Assembly (NCBI RefSeq): GCF_010731715.1
Contig: NZ_AP022587.1
Span: 806,001-870,000 of the forward strand
Reading direction: 5' to 3'
Source of the DNA: Mycobacterium stomatepiae
GTDB lineage: Bacteria > Actinomycetota > Actinomycetes > Mycobacteriales > Mycobacteriaceae
Length of the DNA: 64,000 nucleotides
Shown: positions 9,772-18,080 of the stretch, piece by piece
Layout: each line of letters begins with the position of its first letter
Position numbering within the stretch: position 1 is the first letter of the stretch
Position numbers and translations under genes: made by a program
The notes under the pieces: model-generated
The model's database searches: none
What the model saw: only the letters and a program-made list of their open reading frames with translations
Told to the model about the DNA's origin: nothing

Positions 9772-11139
9772 ATGGCTGTAGAGATGGGCTCGAGACGAGC
9801 CGACGTGGAGTGGACGGCGTTGCCGGTGCCATGGGCTGTGCAGGCTGCCGACCGAATTCCCAAGCAGCGCTACTACGACCCGGATTTCTACGCACTCGAG
9901 GCCGAGATGCTGTGGCCGCGGGTGTGGCAGATGGCGTGTCGGCTCGAGGAGATACCCAAGCCCGGCGACTACGTGGAGTACGAGATTCTCGACGAGTCGA
10001 TGATCGTGGTGCGGGTTGACAGCGAGAATGTCCGGGCCTACCACAACGCCTGCCGCCATCGCGGAGTAAAGCTGGTGGAAGGCAACGGGAATCGGCGTAC
10101 CTTCGTGTGCCCATTCCACGGCTGGTGCTGGGGCATCGACGGCCGCAACACGTTCGTGTTGCGGCCCGAGGCCTTCGCCGCGGAGAACCTGCGCCCTGAT
10201 GACCTTGAACTCGTGTCGGTCCGCTGTGAGCTCTGGGGTGGCTGCGCGTGGATCAACCTCGACGACGCGGCCCCGCCGCTGCGCGACTGCATGGAACCGT
10301 TCGCGTCGGTCTACGACGCCTGGCACGTGGAGACGCTACGCACCGAGTGGTGGCAGTCCTGCCGGCTCCCGGTGAACTGGAAGCTGGCGACGGCGGCGTT
10401 CATGGAGGGCTACCACGTTCCGCAGACGCACCCCCAGCTGCTGCCGTCGAGCATGCCCACCACATCCGCGAAACCTGGGCTGGCGCAGACCAGCGTGTAT
10501 TTCATGCGCACGCTCGGCGAAGGCATGGCGGGCATGACGCATGAGAACGACGTCCGCATTGCCGAGGGCTTGCAGAACATCGAGCTGCCGGCCGATCCGG
10601 CCGAGGCCATGGCCACCTGGCGCAGGACGCTCAACGACGCCATCGTCGGCTGGCATCGCGCCCGGGGCTGCGACATGCCCGATCTCAACGAATTGGCGAG
10701 CCGCGGCATCACCGAGGCGATCAATTTCGCTTTCCCGCATTACTTTTTGCTGCCCCAATACAGCAGCGCTTCGTCGTACCGCATCCGGCCGCTGGGGCCC
10801 GAGGAGACCCTGTTCGAGATCTGGTCGCTGACGCGGATCCCGCCGGACCAGGTCACCGGCAAGCCCACCCCGCCCGAACCCATGGCACCCGACGACGCGC
10901 GCTGGCCGCCGATTCCGGCGCAGGACTTCTCCAACCTGCCACGCCAACAAAAAGGGTTGCACTCCAAAGGATTTGAATTCATGCGACTCTCCGACCAGAT
11001 CGAGGGACTGATCTCGAACTTCGAGCGGGTCGTCGACGGCTTCCTCGCCGGCCTGCCCTACGACACGCTGGTTCCCGCGATTCAAAAGACCAATACCACC
11101 ATCGACGTGCCGATCGCCGACCTCGGGTTCGGCTCATGA
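9772..11139 (+). CDS. Rieske non-haem iron oxygenase, alpha subunit
   Basis: 455-residue terminal oxygenase. The Rieske [2Fe-2S] ligands are CRH at 94-96 and CPFH at 113-116. The mononuclear iron histidines are H215 and H220 in EGYHVPQTH. Such enzymes hydroxylate aromatic rings, sterols or alkyl groups and need a reductase, which is not encoded beside it. ATG 9772 follows a GATGACGAG stretch. It overlaps the next gene by ATGA, so oxygenase and flavoprotein are probably made together. Intact, unlike four of its operon partners. Confidence 0.9.
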   Translation: MAVEMGSRRADVEWTALPVPWAVQAADRIPKQRYYDPDFYALEAEMLWPRVWQMACRLEEIPKPGDYVEYEILDESMIVVRVDSENVRAYHNACRHRGVKLVEGNGNRRTFVCPFHGWCWGIDGRNTFVLRPEAFAAENLRPDDLELVSVRCELWGGCAWINLDDAAPPLRDCMEPFASVYDAWHVETLRTEWWQSCRLPVNWKLATAAFMEGYHVPQTHPQLLPSSMPTTSAKPGLAQTSVYFMRTLGEGMAGMTHENDVRIAEGLQNIELPADPAEAMATWRRTLNDAIVGWHRARGCDMPDLNELASRGITEAINFAFPHYFLLPQYSSASSYRIRPLGPEETLFEIWSLTRIPPDQVTGKPTPPEPMAPDDARWPPIPAQDFSNLPRQQKGLHSKGFEFMRLSDQIEGLISNFERVVDGFLAGLPYDTLVPAIQKTNTTIDVPIADLGFGS

Positions 11140-12830
11140 GTAGGGCATGGGATCGCTCCGTCGACCTGTTGATCGCGGGCAGCGGTGGGGGCGGCATGGT
11201 GGCGGGGTTGGCGGCGCTGGACAGTGGGCTGGAACCCCTGATCGTCGAGAAGCAGGCGCTGGTCGGCGGATCGACCGGGCTTTCCGGCGGTATCGTCTGG
11301 CTGCCGAACAATCCGTTGATGCGCGCCGACGGCATCGCCGACTCGCACGAAGACGGTCTGGCGTATCTGGCCGACGTGGTCGGCGATATCGGTGCGGCTT
11401 CCTCGCCGCAGCGGCGGGAGATGTTCCTCACCGCGGGCTACGAGATGCTCAACTTCCTCATTCGCAAGGGTGTCCGGCTCATCCGTTGCGCCGGCTGGAG
11501 CGACTACTATCCGAATCACAAGGGCGGCAACGAGTCCGGCCGGGCCGTGGAGGGAATCCCGTTCGACGCTGCCGCGCTGGGCAGCTGGCACGACAAGGTG
11601 CAGCCGCCGCTGGCCAAGAACTACGGGTACGTGGTGCTGACCAACGAGCTGCGCTCGGTCCAGTACTTCAACCGGGCGCCACGCGCATTCGCGGTGGCCA
11701 GCAAGGTGTTCCTGCGTACCGCCGCGGCGCGAGCACGCCGGGCCCAGATTCTCACCAACGGCGCCTCGCTGATCGCGCAGATGCTCAAGGCGCTCATCGA
11801 ACTCGGTGGAAATCAACCCCCGCTGTGGACGAACACCGCGATGGAAGACCTGATCGTCGAGGACGGCCGCGTCGTCGGCGCGCGGGTCAACCGGGACGGC
11901 ATCGCGCTGAACGTCGAGGCGCGCAGGGGCGTTCTGCTCGCCGCCGGCGGGTTCGGCCACAACAAGGAGATGCGCCGCCGCTACAGCGGCGACCAGCCGA
12001 ACGACGGCCAGTGGTCGATCGCCAACGCGGGCGACACCGGCGAGGTGCTCGAAACGGCGATGCGGCTGGGCGCCCAGACCGATCTCCTGGACGAAGCATG
12101 GTGGCTGCCTTCGGTTTTCATCGCCAGCGGGGGCGCCGTCGCCGCATCCCTAGGTTCCGGGCGCCAGCGGCCCGGCACCATCTACGTCGACTCCACCGGG
12201 CGGCGGTTCTGCAACGAGTCGAACTCTTACGTCGAGGTCGGCAAGGCGATGTACGCCAACAAGGCGGTGCCGTGCTGGATGATCTTCGACGACGGATACG
12301 TGCGCCGCTACGTCACCAGCGCCAATCCGCTGAAGCGCAACCAGCACCTGCCCCCCGAGCTGATCGACAAGGGCGCGGTCATCCGCGGCATCACGATCCT
12401 TGACCTGGCCCGCCAGATCGACCTGCCCGCCGACGAGTTGTCACGCACCATCGAACGATTCAACCGGTTTTCGGCCAAGGGCCTGGATCCCGACTTCGGA
12501 CGCGGCCAATCGGCCTACAACGACTGCCTCGGCGATCCGGGGTACCGACCCAACGCCGCGATCGGCCCGCTGGACCGCGCGCCGTACTACGCGACCAGGG
12601 TGCTCCCCGCCGACGTCGGGACGTGCGGGGGCGTGATCACCAACGAACACGCTCAGGTGCTCGATCAGCGGAACCAGGTGATCGACGGTCTTTACGCGAC
12701 GGGCAACACCACCGCGACGGTGATGGGACGCAGCTATCCGGGCGCCGGAGCCAGCATCGCCAGCTCGATGGTTTTCGGTTACGTCGCCGCACGGCATGCT
12801 GCCGGACACAAAATCGCCGGCGAGCACTGA
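11136..12830 (+). CDS. FAD-binding dehydrogenase, 3-ketosteroid delta-1-dehydrogenase-like
   Basis: 564-residue flavoprotein of the FAD_binding_2 family. The dinucleotide loop is LLIAGSGGGGMVAG (residues ~11-24), followed by VEKQALVGGSTGLSGG. The C-terminal FAD segment reads LYATGNTTATVMGRSYPGAG. The layout is that of 3-ketosteroid delta-1/delta-4 dehydrogenases and fumarate-reductase-like enzymes, which place a double bond next to a carbonyl. Its coupling to a Rieske oxygenase and a ligase suggests a cyclic or steroid-like substrate, but substrate residues cannot be assigned. The start overlaps the preceding stop (ATGA). Confidence 0.87.
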   Translation: MSRAWDRSVDLLIAGSGGGGMVAGLAALDSGLEPLIVEKQALVGGSTGLSGGIVWLPNNPLMRADGIADSHEDGLAYLADVVGDIGAASSPQRREMFLTAGYEMLNFLIRKGVRLIRCAGWSDYYPNHKGGNESGRAVEGIPFDAAALGSWHDKVQPPLAKNYGYVVLTNELRSVQYFNRAPRAFAVASKVFLRTAAARARRAQILTNGASLIAQMLKALIELGGNQPPLWTNTAMEDLIVEDGRVVGARVNRDGIALNVEARRGVLLAAGGFGHNKEMRRRYSGDQPNDGQWSIANAGDTGEVLETAMRLGAQTDLLDEAWWLPSVFIASGGAVAASLGSGRQRPGTIYVDSTGRRFCNESNSYVEVGKAMYANKAVPCWMIFDDGYVRRYVTSANPLKRNQHLPPELIDKGAVIRGITILDLARQIDLPADELSRTIERFNRFSAKGLDPDFGRGQSAYNDCLGDPGYRPNAAIGPLDRAPYYATRVLPADVGTCGGVITNEHAQVLDQRNQVIDGLYATGNTTATVMGRSYPGAGASIASSMVFGYVAARHAAGHKIAGEH

Positions 12831-12837
12831 ATCCCTG

Positions 12838-13686
12838 TCACGTTGGCGGCGAACCCTTTTCGTCGCGGTCGACGAAATCGCGCGGCTTCATGCCCGATTG
12901 CATGAGTTCGGCGCGCCGCGCCTGGACGTCGGTCGCCGCGCCGACCATGTTGGTCAGGATGTGGCTGACCTGAAGGTGCACGCGCATTCCCATCAATTCC
13001 CAGGCGCGCTTGACGTTGTTCTTGACCGCCATCAGTGTGGTCAACGGGATTTGGGCGATCTTGCGGGCCATCTCCTCGACCGTGTCCTCGAGCTCTTCGC
13101 GCGGCACCACCCTATTGAGCAGCCCCCAGTCGAGCGCTTGCTGGGCGGACAGAGTCGGCGCCAACAGCAACCAGTCCATGGTGCGATGCCAATTCATCAG
13201 CAACCACGGCTCAATCATGGTGTGCCCACCCGGCTCTCCGAGGCTTTGGGCAAGCGGCATCTGGAAATACGCGTCGTCGGACGCCACACAGAAGTCGGTC
13301 AGCAGGCCGAGATAAATCCCGCCCCCCATGCAATAGCCGTGGATCGCCGAGATCGTCGGCTTGGGGAATTCCCACAGATACAGCGTGGGCCACAGAAACA
13401 GGTCGGCGGTGCCTTTGTACAGGTCCTCAAACGTGTTTCCGAAATCCGGATAGGGGTTTTCGTCGGGCCCCCAGCGCGCCACATGGCCGCCGCAGAAACC
13501 CTTGCCGTTTGCCTTGAGAATGACGACCTTGATCTCTTTGTCGCGGTCGGCCTCGTGCAGGCAATTGTCGACTTCCGTGACGAGAACAGCATCCTTGGTA
13601 TTGGCTTTGTCGACCCGATTCAAAATGATCCGCGCAATCGGCGGTTCGCGTTCATAGATGACCGCTTCGAGCTCGCGCCGCTCCAT
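12838..13686 (-). CDS. Enoyl-CoA hydratase/isomerase (crotonase family)
   Basis: Crotonase-fold protein of ~282 residues, convergent with the catabolic operon (7-bp gap). Oxyanion-hole segments are KGFCGGHV and HGYCMGGGIYLG. I prefer ATG 13686 because TAAGG lies ~9 nt upstream; ATG 13716 has no ribosome site. It resembles the 7336 gene throughout, suggesting an old duplication, and may work in the same pathway. Its promoter lies in the gap shared with the nitrile hydratase operon (13687-13811). Confidence 0.86.
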   Translation of the reverse strand: MERRELEAVIYEREPPIARIILNRVDKANTKDAVLVTEVDNCLHEADRDKEIKVVILKANGKGFCGGHVARWGPDENPYPDFGNTFEDLYKGTADLFLWPTLYLWEFPKPTISAIHGYCMGGGIYLGLLTDFCVASDDAYFQMPLAQSLGEPGGHTMIEPWLLMNWHRTMDWLLLAPTLSAQQALDWGLLNRVVPREELEDTVEEMARKIAQIPLTTLMAVKNNVKRAWELMGMRVHLQVSHILTNMVGAATDVQARRAELMQSGMKPRDFVDRDEKGSPPT

Positions 13687-13811
13687 TATCGGGACCTTAC
13701 CCGCCTCCCCGTTCATCTAGCGGTTGCATGATCACGACACGAGGAGTGAGCTGTATTGAGTGCGCACCGGGCTGCGCCACGGCCGACATTTCGACGACGA
13801 ATGGAGCTTGT

Positions 13812-14662
13812 ATGCCGACTCCTTTGGATCGCGCGGCCCAGTTGGACCTGGTGGCCAGGCTCCAGTCCTCCTATCCCGAACTCCCCGACGCGCCCACGCC
13901 GGATCTCATCGACCACGACAAATTCGCCGCCTACACCAAAACCCCGCACGACGTCGGTGGCGAGCCGGACGCCCCCATCGCGTGGGAGAACAAGCAATAC
14001 GAGATCTGGGAAGAGAACACCTACATCATGTGTGAGGTGCTCGGCTGGCGCGGCATCTGGCTGTCCGAGGAACGCCGCCGGATGGGCAACGTGGACCTGG
14101 GTCGCGCCATCTATCTGGGGCTGCCCTATTACGTGCGGTGGTTGCTCGCGGTCGTGCGAGTCCTGGTCGAGAAGCACCACATCGGGGCCAGCGAGCTGGC
14201 CGAGCGCATGGTCGAGGTGAAGGCCCGGTATGAGGACGGGTTGCAAGGCAAGCCACTGGAGGCCAAGCCGAAATTCGAAGGCGACCCGGCGTCGGTCAAA
14301 CGCAACGAACACCACATCCACGCCGTCGGTATCGGCGACCCGCAGATCTTTGCCGGGCAGGCCGGCGAACCGAAATTCCGGGTCGGTGAGAAGGTCGTCG
14401 TGAAGGACCTGCCCATCCTGCTCTACACCCGCACCCAGGAATACGTGCGGGGTGCGACGGGTGAGATCGCCGTCGTCTCGTACGAAAGCCCCGCGGCCGA
14501 GGACGAGTCCTGGGCCGGGCCCGATCAAAAACCCGAGTGGTTCTACATCGTCCGGTTCAACCTCGCGGAGCTGTGGCATGGGTACACCGGTCCCCCAATG
14601 ACACGCTGCAGACCGAGATCCCCGAGCGTTGGCTCGTAGCGGCTGAAGGGACGCCCGCATGA
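13812..14662 (+). pseudogene. nthB: Nitrile hydratase beta subunit, frameshifted near the 3' end
   Basis: Beta subunit of nitrile hydratase, which turns nitriles into amides (thiocyanate hydrolase is a close relative). The N-terminal helical half (LGWRGIWLSEERRRMGN, then RAIYLGLPYY) and the C-terminal SH3-like half (FRVGEKVVVKDLP, WFYIVRFNLAELWHGYTGP) are both present. After GYTGP the frame breaks in the CCCCCA run (14592-14597); a one-base loss explains it, since another frame continues as NDTLQTEIPERWL to TGA 14660-14662. That stop overlaps the alpha ATG (ATGA), as expected for an intact operon. Order beta-alpha-activator is that of cobalt-type enzymes. Confidence 0.87.
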
Positions 14663-15358
14663 CCGACCACGACCACGACCGCACCGCCGCGCCGATGGTG
14701 GACGAGATCACCGACTTCGAGGTGCTCGAGATCGCCCTTCGCGAATTGTGCATCGAGAAGGGGATTTTCAGCGCCGAGGAGCACCGGCGGATGACGGAAT
14801 ACGCCGAACAGATCGGGCCGACCCCGGCGGCACATCTGGTGGCCCGGGCCTGGCTCGATCCCGAGTTCAAGAAGCTGGTGGTTTCGGATCCCCTTACCGC
14901 CAGTTAAGGAAGTCGGGGTCGACTGGCTGCACCCCACGGGTTTCGGCACTCCGAGTGACTTCACGGCCTTCCACGTTTTGGTCGACACGCCCGATCTGCA
15001 CCACGTCATAGTGTGCACACTGTGTTCGTGCTATCCCCGTCCGATTCTGGGTAATTCGCCCGAGTGGTATCGCACGCCGAACTTCCGTCGCCGCATTGTG
15101 CGCTGGCCGCGCCAGGTGCTCGCCGAGTTCGGACTCTATCTACCCGAAGAGGTCGAGATTCGGGTCGAGGATTCGAATCAGAAGCACCGGTTCATGGTGA
15201 TGCCCGTTCGCCCCGACGGAACCGATGGCTGGACCGAGGACCAGCTGGCCGAAATCGTCACCCGCGATTGCCTGATCGGTGTCGCCCTGCCCAAGGCCGG
15301 CGTCACGACGAACGCGATCACCGAGACCCGGCCCGCAATCCATCCGGTCGGCGACTGA
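14659..15358 (+). pseudogene. nthA: Nitrile hydratase alpha subunit, cobalt type, frameshifted
   Basis: Catalytic alpha subunit. The metal-binding loop VCTLCSCYPRP is present near residue 119; the Thr in CTLCSC is typical of cobalt enzymes (iron enzymes have CSLCSC). The first frame stops at TAA 14905-14907 after DPLTA. The rest (VKEVGVDWLHPTG onward) continues in the next frame, which one surplus base near 14901-14903 explains. The C-terminus is complete at 15356-15358. Since beta is also frameshifted, the operon is either dead or this stretch has sequencing errors. Confidence 0.88.
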
Positions 15359-15391
15359 TTCGAAGGCCAATAGGGGAGCGCTTCCGAAGGC

Positions 15392-15745
15392 GTGGACTCG
15401 GCCAAGGCCGTTTCGATTGCGTCATTGACGAAAATCGTCGAACGAAACCAGGTCTGGAGCCGGATGGCGGCCAAATACGGGGTCGACAACCCGGTGCCGC
15501 CGTGGCAGACCAGCCTGGACGGAATCTGCGACGCTCTGGACCAAAGCGCCTGCGGCCCAACAGCACTCGGCTTCCTCGACCGGCGTAACGAAGAAGATGT
15601 CCTGTCGGCGACCGTGTATTCCGGCCTGCCCTACCCGGAAAACCGGTTGGTTGCGCTGGCGCATTCGCTGCTGGCGCAAGGTGTGATCGACGAGGCCGAA
15701 CTCGAAGAGCGCATGGCGGCGGTGCGGGCCAGGCTCGAATCCTGA
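15392..15745 (+). CDS. Nitrile hydratase activator/accessory protein (beta N-domain-like)
   Basis: 117-residue protein related to the N-terminal domain of nitrile hydratase beta subunits, the P14K/NhlE type that delivers cobalt and matures the alpha subunit. Landmarks are SGLPYPENRLVALAHSLLAQG and IDEAELEERMAAV. It starts at GTG 15392, 33 nt after alpha, and is the only member of the three-gene operon that is undamaged here. Assignment rests on position and resemblance to the beta N-domain. Confidence 0.75.
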   Translation: MDSAKAVSIASLTKIVERNQVWSRMAAKYGVDNPVPPWQTSLDGICDALDQSACGPTALGFLDRRNEEDVLSATVYSGLPYPENRLVALAHSLLAQGVIDEAELEERMAAVRARLES

Positions 15746-16047
15746 ACGGGCGCGGCGACGCACATCACAGGCGGCGTTTTCGTCGTTGCGCATCGGATGC
15801 GCTAGGCTGGTGCCAACGTTGGCTTCACACCTAGATGTCAACTATGTCGTGGAACGCTTCTTCATCCCACTGGTGTCGCCCCGAAATTCGGGTTAGCGAA
15901 TCACGTTCAGATGATCTGTGCAGCCCGCACCAGCTTGTCTCGCGGCGATCGATATTGCCGACCGGCAATCTCGCCACCTCGTGCCGATGGCCGCGCGACT
16001 CATCCGTCGCCTGCCCGGCACCACCGATGCCGGAAAGGCACCGAAAA
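15746..16047 (+). other. Gene-free leader region of the RhlE helicase
   Basis: About 300 bp without a convincing gene. It ends in a GGAAAGG ribosome site (16031-16038) for the helicase GTG. Cold-shock and helicase genes often have long regulated leaders, but I see no clear hairpin or known riboswitch here. Confidence 0.3.
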
Positions 16048-17418
16048 GTGAACACCGACAGAACCTTTACCGATCTCGGCGTGCGCAGAACCATCATCAG
16101 CGCGCTCGCCAAGCGCGGCATCGAACATCCATTTCCGATCCAGATCGAAACCCTCCCCGATACCCTCGCCGGCCGCGACGTGCTGGGCCGTGGGAAGACG
16201 GGCAGCGGTAAGACTCTTGCCTTCTCGATCCCCCTCGTCAGCCGGCTCGCCGGGGCAAACCGGCGCCCTTCGCGGCCATCGGGTTTGGTGCTGGCGCCGA
16301 CCCGTGAGCTGGCGAGCCAGATCACCGCGACGCTGGAACCGCTGGCGGCGGCCTGCGATCTGCGTGTCACCACGATCTTCGGTGGCGTTTCGCAGCACCG
16401 CCAGGTAACCGCGCTGAGGTCCGGCGTCGACATCGTGGTGGCCTGCCCTGGTCGCCTGGAGGATCTGATGAAGCAGCGGCTGATCAGCCTTGAAGCGGTC
16501 GAGATCACCGTGATCGACGAAGCCGATCACATGGCCGATCTCGGCTTTCTGCCAGGTGTTACCCGGATCCTGGCCGCGACGCCCAATGGCGGCCAGCGGC
16601 TGCTGTTCTCGGCGACCCTGGACAACGGCGTCGACAAGCTCGTCAAGCGATTCCTCCGCGACGAGGTCTCGCACTCCGTCGATAGTGCCGACTCCCCCGT
16701 CTCCGAGATGACGCATCACGTCTTCCACGTCGCCAACGCCGAGGCCAAAAAAGAAGTCGTGCACCGGCTCGCTTCCGGCACCGGGCGCCGGATTCTGTTC
16801 ATGCGCACCAAGCATCAAGCCCGCAAGCTCGCCAAACAGCTCACCGAATCGGGAGTTCCGTCGGTCGACCTGCACGGCAATCTGTCTCAGCCCGCCCGCG
16901 AGCGCAACCTGGCGATGTTCGCCTCCGGTGGCGCCCGGGTGTTGGTGGCAACCGACATCGCGGCGCGCGGCGTGCACGTCGACGAAGTCGAACTTGTCGT
17001 GCACATCGACCCGCCCGCCGAGCACAAGTCCTACCTGCACCGTTCCGGGCGCACGGCGCGGGCCGGCAGTGCCGGTGATGTCGTCACCGTGGTCCTGCCC
17101 GAGCAGCGCCAAGACACCCAGGCATTGATGCGCAAAGCCGGTATCAAGGTCGCTCCTCAGCAGGTCACTGCCACATCGGACGCAGTCCAGGCGCTGGTCG
17201 GTGAGGTGGCGCCGTACCAGGCTCCGGCACCCGTCGAAGCGCCCCCGCGTTCGCCCCGGCAGCATCGGCCGAAGGCCGGCGGGCAACGGCGCCGGCAGGG
17301 CGGCGCCCGGTCGTCGAAGACCGGTACCACCCGCGCCGAAGCAGGGACGTCGCATCGCACCGCCACATCGACGCGTCGGGTCGAACATCGTCGTCGATCC
17401 AGCCGCGCGCAAGGCTAG
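16048..17418 (+). CDS. rhlE: DEAD-box ATP-dependent RNA helicase
   Basis: Unwinds RNA duplexes for ribosome assembly or mRNA decay. All helicase motifs are seen: Q motif (HPFPIQ), I (GKTGSGKT, with Gly where most have Ala), Ia (PTRELA), II (DEAD), III (SAT), V (ATDIAARGVH) and VI (HRSGRTARAG). After the RecA-like domains comes a tail of ~70 residues rich in Arg, Gln, Pro and Ser, as in RhlE proteins, probably for RNA binding. GTG 16048 has GGAAAGG 9 nt upstream; the frame is open further 5' (ATG 16027) but without a better site. Confidence 0.88.
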   Translation: MNTDRTFTDLGVRRTIISALAKRGIEHPFPIQIETLPDTLAGRDVLGRGKTGSGKTLAFSIPLVSRLAGANRRPSRPSGLVLAPTRELASQITATLEPLAAACDLRVTTIFGGVSQHRQVTALRSGVDIVVACPGRLEDLMKQRLISLEAVEITVIDEADHMADLGFLPGVTRILAATPNGGQRLLFSATLDNGVDKLVKRFLRDEVSHSVDSADSPVSEMTHHVFHVANAEAKKEVVHRLASGTGRRILFMRTKHQARKLAKQLTESGVPSVDLHGNLSQPARERNLAMFASGGARVLVATDIAARGVHVDEVELVVHIDPPAEHKSYLHRSGRTARAGSAGDVVTVVLPEQRQDTQALMRKAGIKVAPQQVTATSDAVQALVGEVAPYQAPAPVEAPPRSPRQHRPKAGGQRRRQGGARSSKTGTTRAEAGTSHRTATSTRRVEHRRRSSRAQG

Positions 17419-17430
17419 TTTCGTGGGGGC

Positions 17431-17976
17431 TCACGCCCGCGCCAGCAGCCATGCCTGCCCGTCGCCTTCCCCGGCGGCGATGACGTCGAGTTCGCCGAAG
17501 GCCGCGACGAGTTCGCCGGGCGCCGCCCGAAACGGCCCCGGTTCGGCCCCGACTTCGCTTCGCGCCGCGGTGGCCAGCAACCCGTCCGGCGCCAGGCGAT
17601 CGATCAAGGCCCGGTCGAGACGGCGGTCGCGGAACTTGTGGCAGACGATGACGTCGACGAGTAGGCCGTCCGGCAGACCGTCGTCGAGGTCGACGACGTC
17701 AAACAGGCAGCTCTCGTCGACGCCGCTGTGCCGGGCCAGTTCTCGTGCTTGGCCGATGGCCACCGCGGAGACGTCCAGCCCGACCACCTGCAGGCCTCGC
17801 TGGGCCAGCCAGATGCCGGCGAATCCCCGGCCACAGGCGATGTCGAGCGCGCGCCCGGTGGTCGGGAAGAGATCCGCGTAGGCGGCGAACGCGCCGGGCG
17901 GCCCGACGGCTCCCCCGGACGCCGGTCCCTTGCCGGTGTACCGCTCGTCCCAACGGCGCTGATCCTTCCGGGTCAC
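17431..17976 (-). CDS. Class I SAM-dependent methyltransferase
   Basis: 181-residue methyltransferase. SAM motif I is LDIACGRGFAGI, followed by VVGLDVSAVAI (acidic end of strand 2) and IVCHKF at strand 4. The N-terminal WDERYTGKGPASGG is usual for TehB/Methyltransf_25-like proteins. GTG 17976 lies 8 nt after AAGG (17985-17988); GTG 17985 is an alternative. It converges with rhlE (12-bp gap). A degenerate copy of its 5' end lies at 19876-19964. Substrate unknown. Confidence 0.75.
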   Translation of the reverse strand: MTRKDQRRWDERYTGKGPASGGAVGPPGAFAAYADLFPTTGRALDIACGRGFAGIWLAQRGLQVVGLDVSAVAIGQARELARHSGVDESCLFDVVDLDDGLPDGLLVDVIVCHKFRDRRLDRALIDRLAPDGLLATAARSEVGAEPGPFRAAPGELVAAFGELDVIAAGEGDGQAWLLARA

Positions 17977-18080
17977 AGCCGTCACCTTACGACGCGAGGA
18001 GGAATCTACAATTGACGTTGCCGCGTCCTCGTGGTTTCGGCATACGCCGTGCCACCGGAAAAAGGGTTTTGCGGGCGAGG

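Noticed and set aside
11147..12403. 418-codon plus-strand frame inside the KstD-like gene
   Set aside because: Arg-rich shifted-frame shadow; the main frame has all FAD motifs.
16000..17412. 470-codon open frame opposite rhlE
   Set aside because: Antisense shadow of a complete DEAD-box helicase.
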